Numbered from the stretch's first letter, positions 35,653-45,363 are shown. The stretch: 64,000 nt of DNA from Calothrix sp. HK-06 (GCF_001904745.1 NZ_MRCD01000011.1:1-64000); one strand, 5' to 3'. Notes: generated from the letters alone by a model not told the origin. Translations and numbers: made by a program.

Positions 35653-38580
35653 TTAAAGCTTTTGTCTCTCGATAAGTTGAGCAAAAAGTCCTTGCTGTTT
35701 AGCTAATTGGTCAAAACTACCATGCTGGACAATCTTACCACTCTGTAGAACATAAATACGGTCGGCATTACGAATTGTACTCAGTCGGTGGGCAATAACT
35801 ATCCGTGTAACTTTTAATTTATCCAGACTTTCACTAACTATTGCTTGAGTTTTATTATCCAAAGCGCTTGTTGCTTCATCAAATAATAAAATTTTGGGCT
35901 TTAATACTAATGCTCTAGTAATTAATAATCGCTGTCGCTGTCCACCAGAAATATTACCACCTCCTTCGCTTACAATAGTATGCATACCCATTGGCATGGC
36001 TTTTATATCCCCTTCAAAACCTGCCATTCTAGCAGCTTCCCAAGCTTCTTCGATAGTAATATTAGCGCCACTAGCGATATTTTCAAAAATACTAGCAGAC
36101 ATCAAGCGGCTATTTTGCAAAACAACACCCAACTGGCGCCGTACAGCATTAACATCTAACCCCGATAAATCCTTACCATCATAGAAAATACCACCAGATT
36201 CGGGAGTATCAAAACCTAATAACAATCTAAACAAAGTAGACTTGCCGCTACCAGAAGTTCCTACAAGAGCAATAAATTCTCCTGGTTCAGCTTTTATGTT
36301 TACATTATCTAATGTAGGAGAACCATCTTGTCGGTAGCGGAAAATAAGATTTTCTACTAAAATTCTACCCGATAGCCTACCAGGGTCTGCATTATTAATA
36401 CTAACTTCCGGTTTAGCTTTTAATATAGGCTGCGCGCGCTTCCATAATGGTATGACTTGCAACATATCCATAACAGTATTGCTCAAACTAGTGGCGCCAC
36501 CAATAAAAGTGCCAAAAGCAGAGTTAAACGCCAAAAAAGTACCAATTGATAGTGCATGGGTAGAAGCAGCTTGTTGCTCTTTCCCAAGTAAACTAACAGT
36601 AAACGCGAATAGTACGCACGATGTTAGCGTCGGTAAAATTTCATTAACAACTCTGACAATATCTTCGATATTTTGAGTACTTAACATTAACTTGAGTTGC
36701 TGACTATATTGTTTACCCCAATAAGCAAACGCGCGTTCTTCGGCGCCAGCGACTCGTAATTTTGAGACTCCATTAATTAACTGTACCATGACACCAGACA
36801 ATTGCCCTTGAAGTTCCATCATCGGACGAACTTTTCTCAGAGTAAGCACTCCAGAAAAAATAGTTACAGCAATATTTACAAGTGCGGCGCCAACAGCTAT
36901 CAAAGCCAAAGAGCTATTATAAGAAATTAAAAGTCCTAAATTCAAAAAAGCAAATACACCCGAAAAAACACTTCTTAGCACCGTAGCACTAAGTTTAGAA
37001 CGAATTTCACTGATAGCGGAAACGCGCGATTCCAAGTCTCCAATAGAATATTGACGAAAGAAAGACACCTTTAAATTTAATAACCTATCCCATACTGCCG
37101 ACTGAGTACTAGAGTCAGCAAAAGTTTCCAATCTTAAAATCGCGAAACCCTGAGCAAGTTGAAAAATAGTGCCACCAAAAGCAGAAGCAGTCAACAATAA
37201 CGCAATCTGCATCAATAAACCTCGGTTAGCATCAGGAATTGCATTATCAATTAAAATAGCTGTTGCTTGTGGTATTACCATTCCTAACAAAGATACAGCA
37301 ATACCAGTTAATATAATAATAATTAAATCTTGAACATGACCGTGCAAAGCGAACTTCAGTAAATCCCATGTTTTCAAATCCTGATCTGGTAGAGGTCGAT
37401 AAAACATGTAAGCTGTCAAAGAAACATTTGCAGCAACACGTTCGTTTACACGAACACGAATTTGCTCAACCGAATCAAAAATTTCGTAGCCACCAGAAAC
37501 AGGTAACAAAGCGACCGGACGTTCAGACTCTAAAGTATATCCCAGCATCGGTCCTAAATCGTGTTTCCACCAGTTGTCAGTCAAATGCAACTGACGCAAA
37601 CGAATACGAGAAGCGCGCGCAATAGCTTCTAAAGGTTGTTTTACACGTTTGAGGTCTTCTGAAGAAGCAGGAGCTTTAATTGTAATTCCCAGCGTGCGTC
37701 CTACTGCTCCAACTACCACTAAAAGTTCTTCGTAAGAAGAATTCTCACCTTTAAGCGGTGCATTTACAGGTGTTTCTGTTGAAAGTATAACATTAGACAA
37801 TTCATCTAAAGTTTCCTCCATCACCTGATGGTTAAGACGTTTTCTTTGTTGGAATCTAAGTACTTCTTTACGATTTTCTAATCGTTTAAATAAATAAATT
37901 GCCCTCAATAAATCCATTTGCATTTGCAGCAAAGCAATTATTAAAACATCTGGTTCTTGAATTCTTTGATTATGAGCCTCTAATTCTACCGTATTTTCAG
38001 CTTGCAACCACATATTACCACTTAAAGGTAATATCCCTGACGCAGGTTCCTGCATCAGTTCAGAAAATCCCATTAACTTGGCATTACCTCTTTGAATGCT
38101 TACCCAGGACACAGTATTAGGGTAGGAACGAAATACTTCACCATCAGCCAAAGACAAAAACTGATGTGTTGGTTCTGGATACCTGATATTGCCATCAGCT
38201 TCATAAGTAAAAACCGAACCAAGGTGATTTATCCAATACTCTACTAAATTAATCCCTAAGCTTTTTTGGTTAGCTAATAAAGACTCAAAACTAGAGCGTG
38301 ACAGCCTCAAAAGCTCTGTTTCTTCAAGGGACACTGCTAAAAGCTGGGACTGTCTTTTGCGTGGCTCTGGCGCCGTAGAAAACATCGCCTCACCAGATTG
38401 TACATTAAAAAGATGATGGCGCCCGCCATGTTGATTGCCATTTTCCACAGTGATAGCAAACAGCGACATAGAGCCAGATTGCAGTATCCAAACAGCCTGT
38501 GGGTCATCCAGTAATAACGGTTCATTACCTTTAAACCGATAGTGTTCTCCATCAATACCCTTGGTGTTTGTAGATAGCAT
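35653..38580 (-). CDS. NHLP-type peptide/bacteriocin ABC exporter (permease-ATPase fusion)
   Basis: This large ABC exporter matches the NHLM micro-ABC2 type. It has an N-terminal cyclic-nucleotide-binding-like region (residues 20-150, with LFAITVEN and LLRLSRSSFE), a linker, a six-helix membrane domain (about 420-700) and an ATPase domain. The ATPase has GTSGSGKST near 775, NISGGQRQR near 880 and ILLFDEATSALD near 900. It lacks the C39 peptidase domain that the partner ABC1 protein would carry. Known relatives export Nif11- or nitrile-hydratase-leader peptides. The start at 38580 is preferred because AGGAT lies five bases upstream; an ATG 18 bases earlier is possible. No precursor peptide is adjacent; a Nif11 gene lies at 62.6 kb. 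At least six GGCGCC sites fall inside. Confidence 0.9.
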   Translation of the reverse strand: MLSTNTKGIDGEHYRFKGNEPLLLDDPQAVWILQSGSMSLFAITVENGNQHGGRHHLFNVQSGEAMFSTAPEPRKRQSQLLAVSLEETELLRLSRSSFESLLANQKSLGINLVEYWINHLGSVFTYEADGNIRYPEPTHQFLSLADGEVFRSYPNTVSWVSIQRGNAKLMGFSELMQEPASGILPLSGNMWLQAENTVELEAHNQRIQEPDVLIIALLQMQMDLLRAIYLFKRLENRKEVLRFQQRKRLNHQVMEETLDELSNVILSTETPVNAPLKGENSSYEELLVVVGAVGRTLGITIKAPASSEDLKRVKQPLEAIARASRIRLRQLHLTDNWWKHDLGPMLGYTLESERPVALLPVSGGYEIFDSVEQIRVRVNERVAANVSLTAYMFYRPLPDQDLKTWDLLKFALHGHVQDLIIIILTGIAVSLLGMVIPQATAILIDNAIPDANRGLLMQIALLLTASAFGGTIFQLAQGFAILRLETFADSSTQSAVWDRLLNLKVSFFRQYSIGDLESRVSAISEIRSKLSATVLRSVFSGVFAFLNLGLLISYNSSLALIAVGAALVNIAVTIFSGVLTLRKVRPMMELQGQLSGVMVQLINGVSKLRVAGAEERAFAYWGKQYSQQLKLMLSTQNIEDIVRVVNEILPTLTSCVLFAFTVSLLGKEQQAASTHALSIGTFLAFNSAFGTFIGGATSLSNTVMDMLQVIPLWKRAQPILKAKPEVSINNADPGRLSGRILVENLIFRYRQDGSPTLDNVNIKAEPGEFIALVGTSGSGKSTLFRLLLGFDTPESGGIFYDGKDLSGLDVNAVRRQLGVVLQNSRLMSASIFENIASGANITIEEAWEAARMAGFEGDIKAMPMGMHTIVSEGGGNISGGQRQRLLITRALVLKPKILLFDEATSALDNKTQAIVSESLDKLKVTRIVIAHRLSTIRNADRIYVLQSGKIVQHGSFDQLAKQQGLFAQLIERQKL

Positions 38581-38598
38581 ACTTATCCTATGAAACAT

Positions 38599-39689
38599 AA
38601 ATTCATGTCATCCAGACACTATTTGTTTTATAGGGGGGAGCCAGACTTGATTTATGCACGGGGCATCTGTATGAACTTTGGCGCCTGATAATTAAAAATT
38701 TAATCACATTTGTAGATTTCCTGCCTGATAATCTAATAACGGCAGGTACTTAGTATATTCTAATGCGTAGTAAATAAATGTTTAGTTATATTAATTTGGC
38801 GCCTATCAATGCAAAAAGCGCCCCCCTAAACTGCGGTCATGGTTTTATAAGTGCGGTTAAAAAATGTATCAGACGTTTATGCGTCTGTAAGCATATATTA
38901 ACGAGCTTTACAATTTGTTACAATACGAATTAGGTGAGTAATTATTATTTATGTTATTAGTTTTACTTATCAATACTCCTTCCACTATTTGGGGAGAAAG
39001 TAGCGAAGCTGCTATGAGCCGCCATGCAAGGGCTGAAAACATTACCCAGAGAAAGTTTCAGAAAATTTTTCAACTTTTACCCTAAAAATAAGATTTTGCT
39101 CAACTAGATACACACTTAAAGGTGTACCATTTAACCCTCACTGAATTTTGCAGCCTGAAACCCTTGTGGTTACGTTACTAAATGCCGTATTAAATAACTT
39201 AGACTTGGATTGATACAGCCAAAACAAGCTTTTTCTCCGTTTTTTGCTAAAGAGAGCAATTTTATTTTTGTAAGCCTTTCCTAGCAAGACTTACAGGCGT
39301 TGCGTGGCGGCTCGTGTCAGACTCGCTACTTTCACCCCAATTAATACGTTTCGTATCTAAACCAGAGTATTCGTTGTTGTGTGCTTTAAAAGCGTAACGG
39401 CGCCTTATATTAGCGTGCGAGCGATAAACAAACAGCAGCAATGGATAAACTTAATTTGTAGGTGCCGATAGTTTATAAGAAGACAGTTAATATGATTCAC
39501 TTTGAGATTCTAAGTTTGTAACTTCAGAATCATTCACGACAACAGGCGCCTCCAAATGCTTGTTGTGGTTTTTATTATTAGCACCCTTTAGAATTTCTTC
39601 ATCTAAACAAGCGTAATTATACATAGAAACTTTAAATATATAGTGGTATAAGTACAAAGTTGTTAGTAATTGTACTCAGGGTTTAACGG
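38599..39689. other. Long non-coding stretch
   Basis: About 1.1 kb without a supported gene. It contains four GGCGCC sites (38680, 38798, 39400, 39545), a hairpin CAGACG-TTTATG-CGTCTG (38870-38887), and short coding-like scraps without starts. The promoter of the exporter should lie near 38600-38650, where a GGGGGGAG run occurs. The last 60 bases precede the PEP-CTERM-like gene. Confidence 0.4.
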
Positions 39690-40355
39690 ATGTTTAAGTG
39701 TAAAATATTACTTCCAATAATTGGATTATCACTTGCGACTGTTGGAACTTGTATCACATCAAGTCAAGCGCAAGCTCTAATTAAGTTTACTAACGATTAT
39801 GATTTTGCAGGTGGTATTGTACTAGTACCAGAAAAAAATCTTTTAATTGGTCCAGGTGAGGGAACTTCTACAGGTGCCGATTTTAATCTAAATTCCTTTG
39901 AAAGCTTGGTGTATAGTAACCTTTCCGAAGCGGTAAATGCGATTGCAACAGGTAGTACATTCAGATACGATTCAAATCCCTTGAATGTTGGTGTAAGTGA
40001 TGAACCGAATGGTGGTATTACATTTTTTGGAGAAGGCAGCGATAAAATATTTGGCAGTTTAGTAGGTATAGATATAGTTGACCCAGTAAATTTAACCGCA
40101 AAAACAATAGCCAATATCTTTATTAAAGGCGGCGCCGGAAGGTTTCAGAACGTTACAGGTACGGGAACTGTTGTAGGAATAGTTGGCTCTGACCCCAATG
40201 CAGCAACTAATCCAGGAAGACTTACTGTAAATTTATCTTTCGATGTTCCAAAAAGTATTCCTGAAAATAATAATTCATTAGGAATCGCTTTTGCAACATT
40301 ATGTACAGGTGCAATGTTAAAGAAAGCATACCGTGTTAAACAGATAGTTAAATAA
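39690..40355 (+). CDS. Exported PEP-CTERM-like protein
   Basis: The 221-residue protein opens with a signal peptide (CKILLPIIGLSLATVGTCITSSQAQA). A beta-rich Gly/Asn/Thr domain follows (DPVNLTAKTIANIFIKG, NPGRLTVNLSFDV). It closes with IPENNNSLGIAFATLCTGAM and a basic LKKAYRVKQ tail. The end follows the exosortase sorting plan of a short Pro-Glu motif, membrane helix and basic cluster, although the motif reads PENNNS rather than PEP. Such proteins are sorted to the cell surface or exopolysaccharide in cyanobacteria. No exosortase gene is in the window. It stands alone between two spacers. Confidence 0.75.
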   Translation: MFKCKILLPIIGLSLATVGTCITSSQAQALIKFTNDYDFAGGIVLVPEKNLLIGPGEGTSTGADFNLNSFESLVYSNLSEAVNAIATGSTFRYDSNPLNVGVSDEPNGGITFFGEGSDKIFGSLVGIDIVDPVNLTAKTIANIFIKGGAGRFQNVTGTGTVVGIVGSDPNAATNPGRLTVNLSFDVPKSIPENNNSLGIAFATLCTGAMLKKAYRVKQIVK

Positions 40356-40439
40356 TTAATTATTGTACAAGTTTTTAACTCCAGTATTATTTACCACAGC
40401 AACCGCGCGTTTGTTGTGGTTTTTATTATTGGCGCCTGT

Positions 40440-41150
40440 TTATAAAGTCAGTAACCTTATTGCCACAACAGGGCAATTCGTTATTGTCGTGGTACTCTTC
40501 TCCATAACAACTGGCGCCGCTGCAACCAGTTCAACATCACCATCACCAGTTTTTACCCAGCCTTGCGCTTCAATGATTTGAGGAGTAGGGGAATTGTTTA
40601 ATGATACAGGCGCCTTTCTATCAGAATTTTCTCGCTCCAAAGTGGCTAATGCTTGTTGGTTAGTGGCGCCTGTAAACGCTGAACTAAAAATACCACCTAT
40701 TTCATTACCGCGCCCTTTGCCATCAAGATTAATTGTTTCACGAGCATCAATAGTAATATCTCCAGAATTACCAGTAGCTAGAGTATATGTACTAATTCTT
40801 CCGCTACCATTCACAGACAACGAACCTGTATTAATATCAATATTACCTCCCCGACCTTAAGCTTGTTCTTCTAGAATAGTAAAAACACCACTAATAACAG
40901 TATTAGAAATGGCACCTTTTACACTTACAGTATCACGGGCATTAATTAAAATATTTCCTGCATTGCCTTTACCAAAGCTGCTGGCACGAAATTGTCCACC
41001 ATTGCTTAATGTAAGAGAATTGGTTGTAACTTGAATATCTCCTCCTTTACCAATACCTCCACGCAATAAATCAGTGAAGGCGCCGCTTTGGATATTGTTC
41101 TTATCAATCTCTAATAGGCGTAGATATAGCGTAGCTGACACCAGGGGCAA
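40440..41150 (-). pseudogene. Filamentous haemagglutinin / two-partner secretion exoprotein remnant
   Basis: On the minus strand a repetitive beta-helix-type sequence runs from 41150 (LRGGIGKGGDIQVTTNSLTL, GNAGNILINARDTVSVKG). It passes through a TAA at 40857-40859 (EEQA*GRGGNI) and continues in the same frame (SVNGSGRISTYTLATGNSGD, ITIDARETINLDGKG) to a tail, PQIIEAQGWVKTGDGDVELVA, typical of the C terminus of cyanobacterial haemagglutinin-like proteins. Such proteins are normally over 700 residues. The N-terminal secretion domain is missing and the frame has one stop, so this is a decayed C-terminal remnant. It contains five GGCGCC sites. Confidence 0.82.
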
Positions 41151-41171
41151 GTAGTATGAAAACTCTGTTTG

Positions 41172-41595
41172 TGTCAGTGGAACGATAATATTGCCGTTTC
41201 TACGTGCTTATGCTTCCAATTCACTTCGGCAAAGTTATACTTTCATTTTTTAAGCACGTAATTACGTGATTTTTTTGAAATCTTGTGGTAAATTTTTATC
41301 ACTGGTACGATAACTTGGCAGGAAAAGACAGCATATCCTTCCAATCGCAAGAAGGACAAATTATGCTTCAAAGCCCAAAACTCAAGCAGGATAGGGATGT
41401 ATAAAGTAGAACTAGTGTTAGCTCAACGTTTTTATTAGGTTTAAAGGATGCAAAATTTTGGGACTCACGTATAGCTTATGCTTCCATTTTTAGTCAAAGG
41501 ACAAGTTATGCTTCCTTATTAGGAATTATTCGCAAATTTTTAGCGTAGCAATAAGGGCTGCAAACACTGAAATTCTAGCTTATGTTTCCAGACCT
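41172..41595. repeat. Repeat cluster: transposon-end-like motif plus five TTATGCTTCC copies
   Basis: The motif GTCAGTGGAACGATAATATT continued by GCCGTTTC (41173-41200) recurs, diverged, at both inner edges of the inverted-repeat element at 55566-56032. Beyond it, TTATGCTTCC-type direct copies stand at 41206, 41357 (TTATGCTTCA), 41473, 41501 and 41578 (TTATGTTTCC). Direct repeats beside a conserved end are what recombinase binding arrays look like. No recombinase gene is present, and the element family is not identified. Confidence 0.5.
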
Positions 41596-41822
41596 TGGCA
41601 AGTTTTGGGTCTGGTCATATGACAGCTTGGCTATATCTACGCCTAATTTCAAACGCAGGCGCCGTTTTTTCTTTGATGGTACGGCGAATATAGCTGAAAA
41701 GTTATTTATATATTTATACCATAATAATAAAATACTTAGTCAATATTTAAAGATAATTTATGTTAAATAAACATTGCAAATTGAAATTAAAAAATAATCG
41801 GGATATGCTCATACTGCTTGCG

Positions 41823-42159
41823 GTACATTGATGGTACTCTTAAGGTACGTAAAAGCCTGTCTGTACCTATGCATTATGTAGTCTAGTACCTGTGTGTGAA
41901 AGGTACAAGGTGCCGAAAATGTACCTGCATCTCTAGAAAAATTGTCTTGTATTGGGTACGGTACAGAGGGGAAATTCAAAAATATTTTTTTTTGAAGACA
42001 CATATTATGTATCGATAAAAAAAATATTTTATCGATTTGTTGTACCAGTACCACGGTAGAGAATTGATGTAACAAGACTGACTGGGACTAAAATTAATGT
42101 CTCGAAGTACCATAATATCACGCTGTTTTTGGTACTCAGGAGTGCTAATTTTAGGGTAC
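41823..42159. repeat. GTAC-dense patch
   Basis: Fourteen GTAC tetramers occur in 337 bases, most as GGTAC or GTACC, where about one would be expected by chance. They are irregularly spaced (5 to about 81 bases). A perfect inverted repeat, ATCGATAAAA / TTTTATCGAT, lies within (42011-42036). No credible gene covers the patch. It could be a protein-binding array, a decayed tandem repeat or an origin-like site. Confidence 0.5.
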
Positions 42160-42179
42160 TAAGCCCTGTTTTTTACGGT

Positions 42180-42377
42180 CAGGGCAAACGCATCTTAATT
42201 AGTTTTGACAAAAAACTTAATTAGTGTATCAACGCAAGAACAAGAATTTATGGTTTGATTGGTTTTTCAGGGGTGAAAGCGATTATTAAAATCCTTGTCA
42301 ATAAGCGAGGATTAATGCGATTATTTGAAGCTTTATTGACATTGATAGGTTATTGTTGACAAGATGCGTTTGCCCTG
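42180..42377. mobile_element. MITE derived from the ISAs1 element
   Basis: The ends CAGGGCAAACGCATCTT and its exact reverse complement are identical to the termini of the ISAs1 element at 9012-10762. The 198-bp interior has no transposase. It could have been moved by a related functional enzyme. No target duplication is visible. The right end forms the first codons of the short frame that follows. Confidence 0.75.
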
Positions 42378-42559
42378 CTATCATCCTTGCGACCGTTTGT
42401 CAAGAAGACTTTAAAGATGATTTGCTACCTGCATTAGTGGCAGGTATAATGGAGACTTTAATGATAGCTACACCAGTTCCCCCAGGATTAGCTACGCCAA
42501 TTGCTATATATATAACTAATAAAGGAATAAAAAACTTTTGTAAGGATTTCAAAGTTTAA
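42378..42559 (+). pseudogene. Fragment of an unidentified gene next to the MITE
   Basis: The frame CQEDFKDDLLPALVAGIMETLMIATPVPPG...NKGIKNFCKDFKV continues out of the MITE end without its own start codon (the only ATG lies inside the MITE). Composition suggests coding, with one hydrophobic helix. The likely original N terminus was displaced by the MITE. The family is unknown. Confidence 0.35.
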
Positions 42560-43063
42560 TCTTAAAAAGTAATTAAGCCAAACATTGACATCAGCATCGC
42601 TGCTTTAATACTGGCACTACCAAATACATTGAGTAATCTGCTCTATAGATATTTAAAAGCACTTTTCGGGTATCCGCCGAGATATGACCAAGTGCGATTC
42701 AATAACTATTGAATTTCTTTCGCGGCGCCTGCAAGGCTTTTTTCTTGCGCGTAATTGTGTTGAATGCCAATTGCGTCACTGTGTATTGTAACATCTTTTG
42801 CGTTGGCAGTGCCAACAGGCGCGTTCAAAGTAAAAGTATTTTTATTTTTGCGAGTTTCTGGCATCCTTTAATTCCTTCTATTGAATTTATTGATTCTTTT
42901 GAATTCCAATTTGATTACCGTGAATCTTTACCGTTTGTCAATACTTCAAAACCCTGCTCACCTTTTGACCATACTTTTTATTTAATTTTTATGGCGCTCT
43001 GACCCTCCTTGGGGGTCACTTGCTTAAAATTTTGGCAAAGAGACTATACTGGCGCCTGAATCC
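42560..43063. other. Intergenic region
   Basis: No supported gene. GGCGCC sites are at 42725 and 43051. A 97-codon frame at 42709-43002 lacks a ribosome site and has an unlikely composition (very Phe-rich). Confidence 0.35.
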
Positions 43064-43228
43064 TTACCTTAAATTTAAAACTCGATTAGCCCGACACCAG
43101 CAGTATTCTAGTTTTCTGGTAGCACCATCTTGCACATACTCAAGAAAATAAGTTGCGTCATTTGTGTCTAGACTAATAACTTTATACTGTTTGTAAGTTA
43201 CGCCAGAGTTTGTTTGTTTTGTCAGCAT
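43064..43228 (-). CDS. Small hypothetical protein (54 residues)
   Basis: The minus-strand frame MLTKQTNSGVTYKQYKVISL continues DTNDATYFLEYVQDGATRKL and ends EYCWCRANRVLNLR. Regular alternation of hydrophobic and polar residues suggests three beta strands, and a Cys-Trp-Cys pair lies near the end. No family is recognised. A weak purine-rich site lies far upstream. The composition is more protein-like than neighbouring frames. Confidence 0.4.
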   Translation of the reverse strand: MLTKQTNSGVTYKQYKVISLDTNDATYFLEYVQDGATRKLEYCWCRANRVLNLR

Positions 43229-43715
43229 TGTCTAATACCTATTGATTTGTAATTACTCCTGAACTCTAGTTACCTAAGTCTGGAATACACTTTGTTACAG
43301 CCGCAGATTCCAGTAGCAATTACAACTTTTCTACTAGTATAAAATTATTCATCTTAGAGAAAGGTTGGCACTGCAAATGCAACCATCATCTAAGTCGTGA
43401 AGAAGTAGATAAATTTAAGCCTGATAAGACTTTGGTTGAGGTAACGGCAGAGAGGGAACATGTTTGACTCCATTGTCAGGGACTATTTTAACTAGCACCT
43501 AGTGTTTACACTTGGTAATAAAAGTATCATAATAATCATAGATAAGTCCAGCCCTTAGCCTCAATTTTTTGCCAAGATATAATGGTGTACTAAACCAGTG
43601 GCACGTGTTTTCAAAGTAAGAAGTAATCAGGCACCGATATATTTAGATACTTGAGTATGAGCGATATTTAAACGGCGCCATTCAATCAATGAGCATTTCA
43701 GCAAGCAGTGCATCA
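43229..43715. other. Spacer with a start-less open frame
   Basis: A 66-codon plus-strand stretch (43270-43467) without a start encodes FILEKGWHCKCNHHLSREEV and ends TLVEVTAEREHV. The Cys-x-Cys-x-His-His group hints at a lost zinc-binding protein. A GGCGCC is at 43674. Nothing firmer can be said. Confidence 0.3.
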
Positions 43716-43865
43716 TTAATAGCGCGCTTCCTCATCGGAGCGTTCTAGAATACCAAAGGCGCCGTTTATAGCTTCTTGTACTTTGGCTGGCAACGCTTCA
43801 AACTTGTCTGCATTAATGATGTTAATTCTGCAACCAGATTTATTTATATTTGTAGCGATTATAAT
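43716..43865 (-). pseudogene. C-terminal fragment of an unidentified gene
   Basis: A start-less frame reads NKSGCRINIINADKFEALPA, then KVQEAINGAFGILERSDEEARY before a stop. The make-up is clearly protein-like and acidic-helical. Upstream, the frame is closed by TAA, so the N terminus is lost. Family unknown. Confidence 0.4.
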
Positions 43866-44171
43866 TTAATCTATAGAACTTTTTCTTAGACTTTCCAAAG
43901 GATTTTAAATACTGTATAAATTCATCGTAGGGTTTTCACGAAATGACAACTGATGTCTGGTTTGGTCGGCACCGCAGTCACATCCCTTCCCACATTTAGA
44001 GCTAACATTGACAATAGGAAAGTCTTTAAAAGAACTTTGGAGCCGCTACGCAAAGTTGAACTATTGCTCATATAGCTACTGATGCTGCACTAATTCATAC
44101 GTATTATTAAAGATACCGCTTTTTAGAATGAATATCGTGCGTATTTAAATGTTTAAGTAGGAGAAATCACT
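43866..44171. other. Intergenic region before the GST gene
   Basis: No gene seen. TAGGAG nine bases before 44172 is the ribosome site of the GST gene. The sequence changes from AT-rich to GC-rich at about 44160, marking the edge of a transferred segment. Confidence 0.45.
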
Positions 44172-44837
44172 ATGACCCTTCCAATGATACCCACCATTAC
44201 CGCCTTTGAACGGTCGCCTGATGGCGGCAAGGGACTGGCGCGTGACATGCGCGTCCGTTGGGCGCTTGAAGAAGTGGGCCAACCTTACAACGTTCGTCTT
44301 GTTTCGTTCAGTGAGATGAAGCAACCCGCGCACTGTGGGCTTCATCCTTTCGGACAAATTCCAACCTATGAGGAAGGTGATCTCGTCCTGTTCGAGTCGG
44401 GGGCGATCGTGTTCCATATCGCGGAGCGCAATACAGGGCTGTTGCCAGACGATGCGAATAGTCGAGCGCGAGCGATCACATGGATGTTTGCCGCACTTAA
44501 CACGATGGAGCCGCCAATCGTTGATCGGGAAATCGCTACGTACTTAGAGCGTGATGAGGTCTGGTACGAGCAGCGCCTGCGTGTCGTCGAAGGTCGCATC
44601 CGTAATCGGCTGCGAGAACTTTCCAGTCACCTTGGAGATGCCGACTGGCTTGATGGCGCATTCAGCGCAGGCGACCTTATGATGGTGGAAGTGCTGCTCA
44701 GGTTGAAAGACTCGGGTATGCTGGACGACTACGCAAATCTTTCTACCTATGTCGCCCGTGGCGAAGCGCGACCCGCCTTCAAGCGTGCTTTCGCCGCTCA
44801 ATTAGCGGTTTTCACTGGCAAGCAACCGACTGGCTGA
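44172..44837 (+). CDS. Glutathione S-transferase family protein
   Basis: The 221-residue protein has the thioredoxin-fold N-terminal domain (ALEEVGQPYNVRLVSF, HPFGQIPTYEEGDLVLFESGAIVFHIAER). Here the Pro of FGQIP is the cis-Pro and ES contacts glutathione. The C-terminal helical domain contains DWLDGAFSAGDLMMVEVL, the usual folding-motif Asp region. It would conjugate or reduce electrophiles with glutathione in the cytoplasm. TAGGAG is well placed. GC is much higher than in flanking DNA, and the sequence looks proteobacterial, so recent transfer is likely. It stands alone, with no regulator adjacent. It resembles the 16-26 kb block in composition and detoxification theme. Confidence 0.9.
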   Translation: MTLPMIPTITAFERSPDGGKGLARDMRVRWALEEVGQPYNVRLVSFSEMKQPAHCGLHPFGQIPTYEEGDLVLFESGAIVFHIAERNTGLLPDDANSRARAITWMFAALNTMEPPIVDREIATYLERDEVWYEQRLRVVEGRIRNRLRELSSHLGDADWLDGAFSAGDLMMVEVLLRLKDSGMLDDYANLSTYVARGEARPAFKRAFAAQLAVFTGKQPTG

Positions 44838-45329
44838 CTAGCGCAAAAGTATAGATGTAACACTATTACCCATAAGGTTTCATAACGAATTTCAGTCTTT
44901 ATATACTTGCCGCTGCTGGTATTAGCGCTGTGGGATATATAATATCGGCGCCACTTATTGCTGAAATGCTTGATTTCTCGTTCAAGCGTGGGGTGTTACC
45001 CCCGAATCGCCAGCAGTATCCTCTTATAGAGTGGGGAATTCCGCGAATAAGTTAAAGTTACAGGATGCGGTTATCCCGATATAAGTTCTAGTTATTGTCT
45101 ATTACGTTTTTGCAACTACAAAGCAGTTCGTTATAAATATTGACATTAGCTTTGAACTTGTTAAAATTTGGGAAGTGTTCTGACAATAAGTTCACATCCT
45201 TTAATTTTTTATCACCTGACGAGAAGAAACGTTCCTTCTAAAAAACTATTAATCGGACACAATATATCAATATTATGAAGGTGCCTCTGTTTTCTCCGCT
45301 GACTCTGAATTATTTTTTATTGAAACTTT
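44838..45329. other. Intergenic region
   Basis: Composition returns to AT-rich about 20 bases after the GST stop. One GGCGCC is near 44948. No gene is supported. Confidence 0.4.
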
Positions 45330-45363
45330 AGCACTCTTGACTCGGCGCCGAGTCAAGAGTGCT
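45330..45363. repeat. 34-bp perfect palindrome centred on GGCGCC
   Basis: Seventeen-base arms (AGCACTCTTGACTCGGC and its complement) meet without a loop at GGCGCC, just downstream of ocp. It could act as a terminator stem for ocp, but no T-run follows on the minus strand. Alternatively it is a protein-binding or replication-related site. It is the longest perfect GGCGCC-centred palindrome noticed in the window. Confidence 0.75.

Noticed and set aside
41582-41770. 62-codon open frame on the plus strand
   Set aside because: It starts inside the repeat array, has low-complexity AT-rich content and no family signal.
41809-42075. 88-codon open frame on the minus strand
   Set aside because: It overlaps the GTAC-dense patch, whose repetition explains the open frame better than coding.
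41823-42159. Plasmid iterons or replication origin
   Set aside because: GTAC units are irregularly spaced and no Rep or Par gene is nearby; kept only as a finding.
42709-43002. 97-codon Phe-rich frame
   Set aside because: Composition and lack of a start site argue against a gene.
45330-45363. Standard intrinsic terminator for ocp
   Set aside because: The stem has no loop and no T-run follows it on the minus strand.
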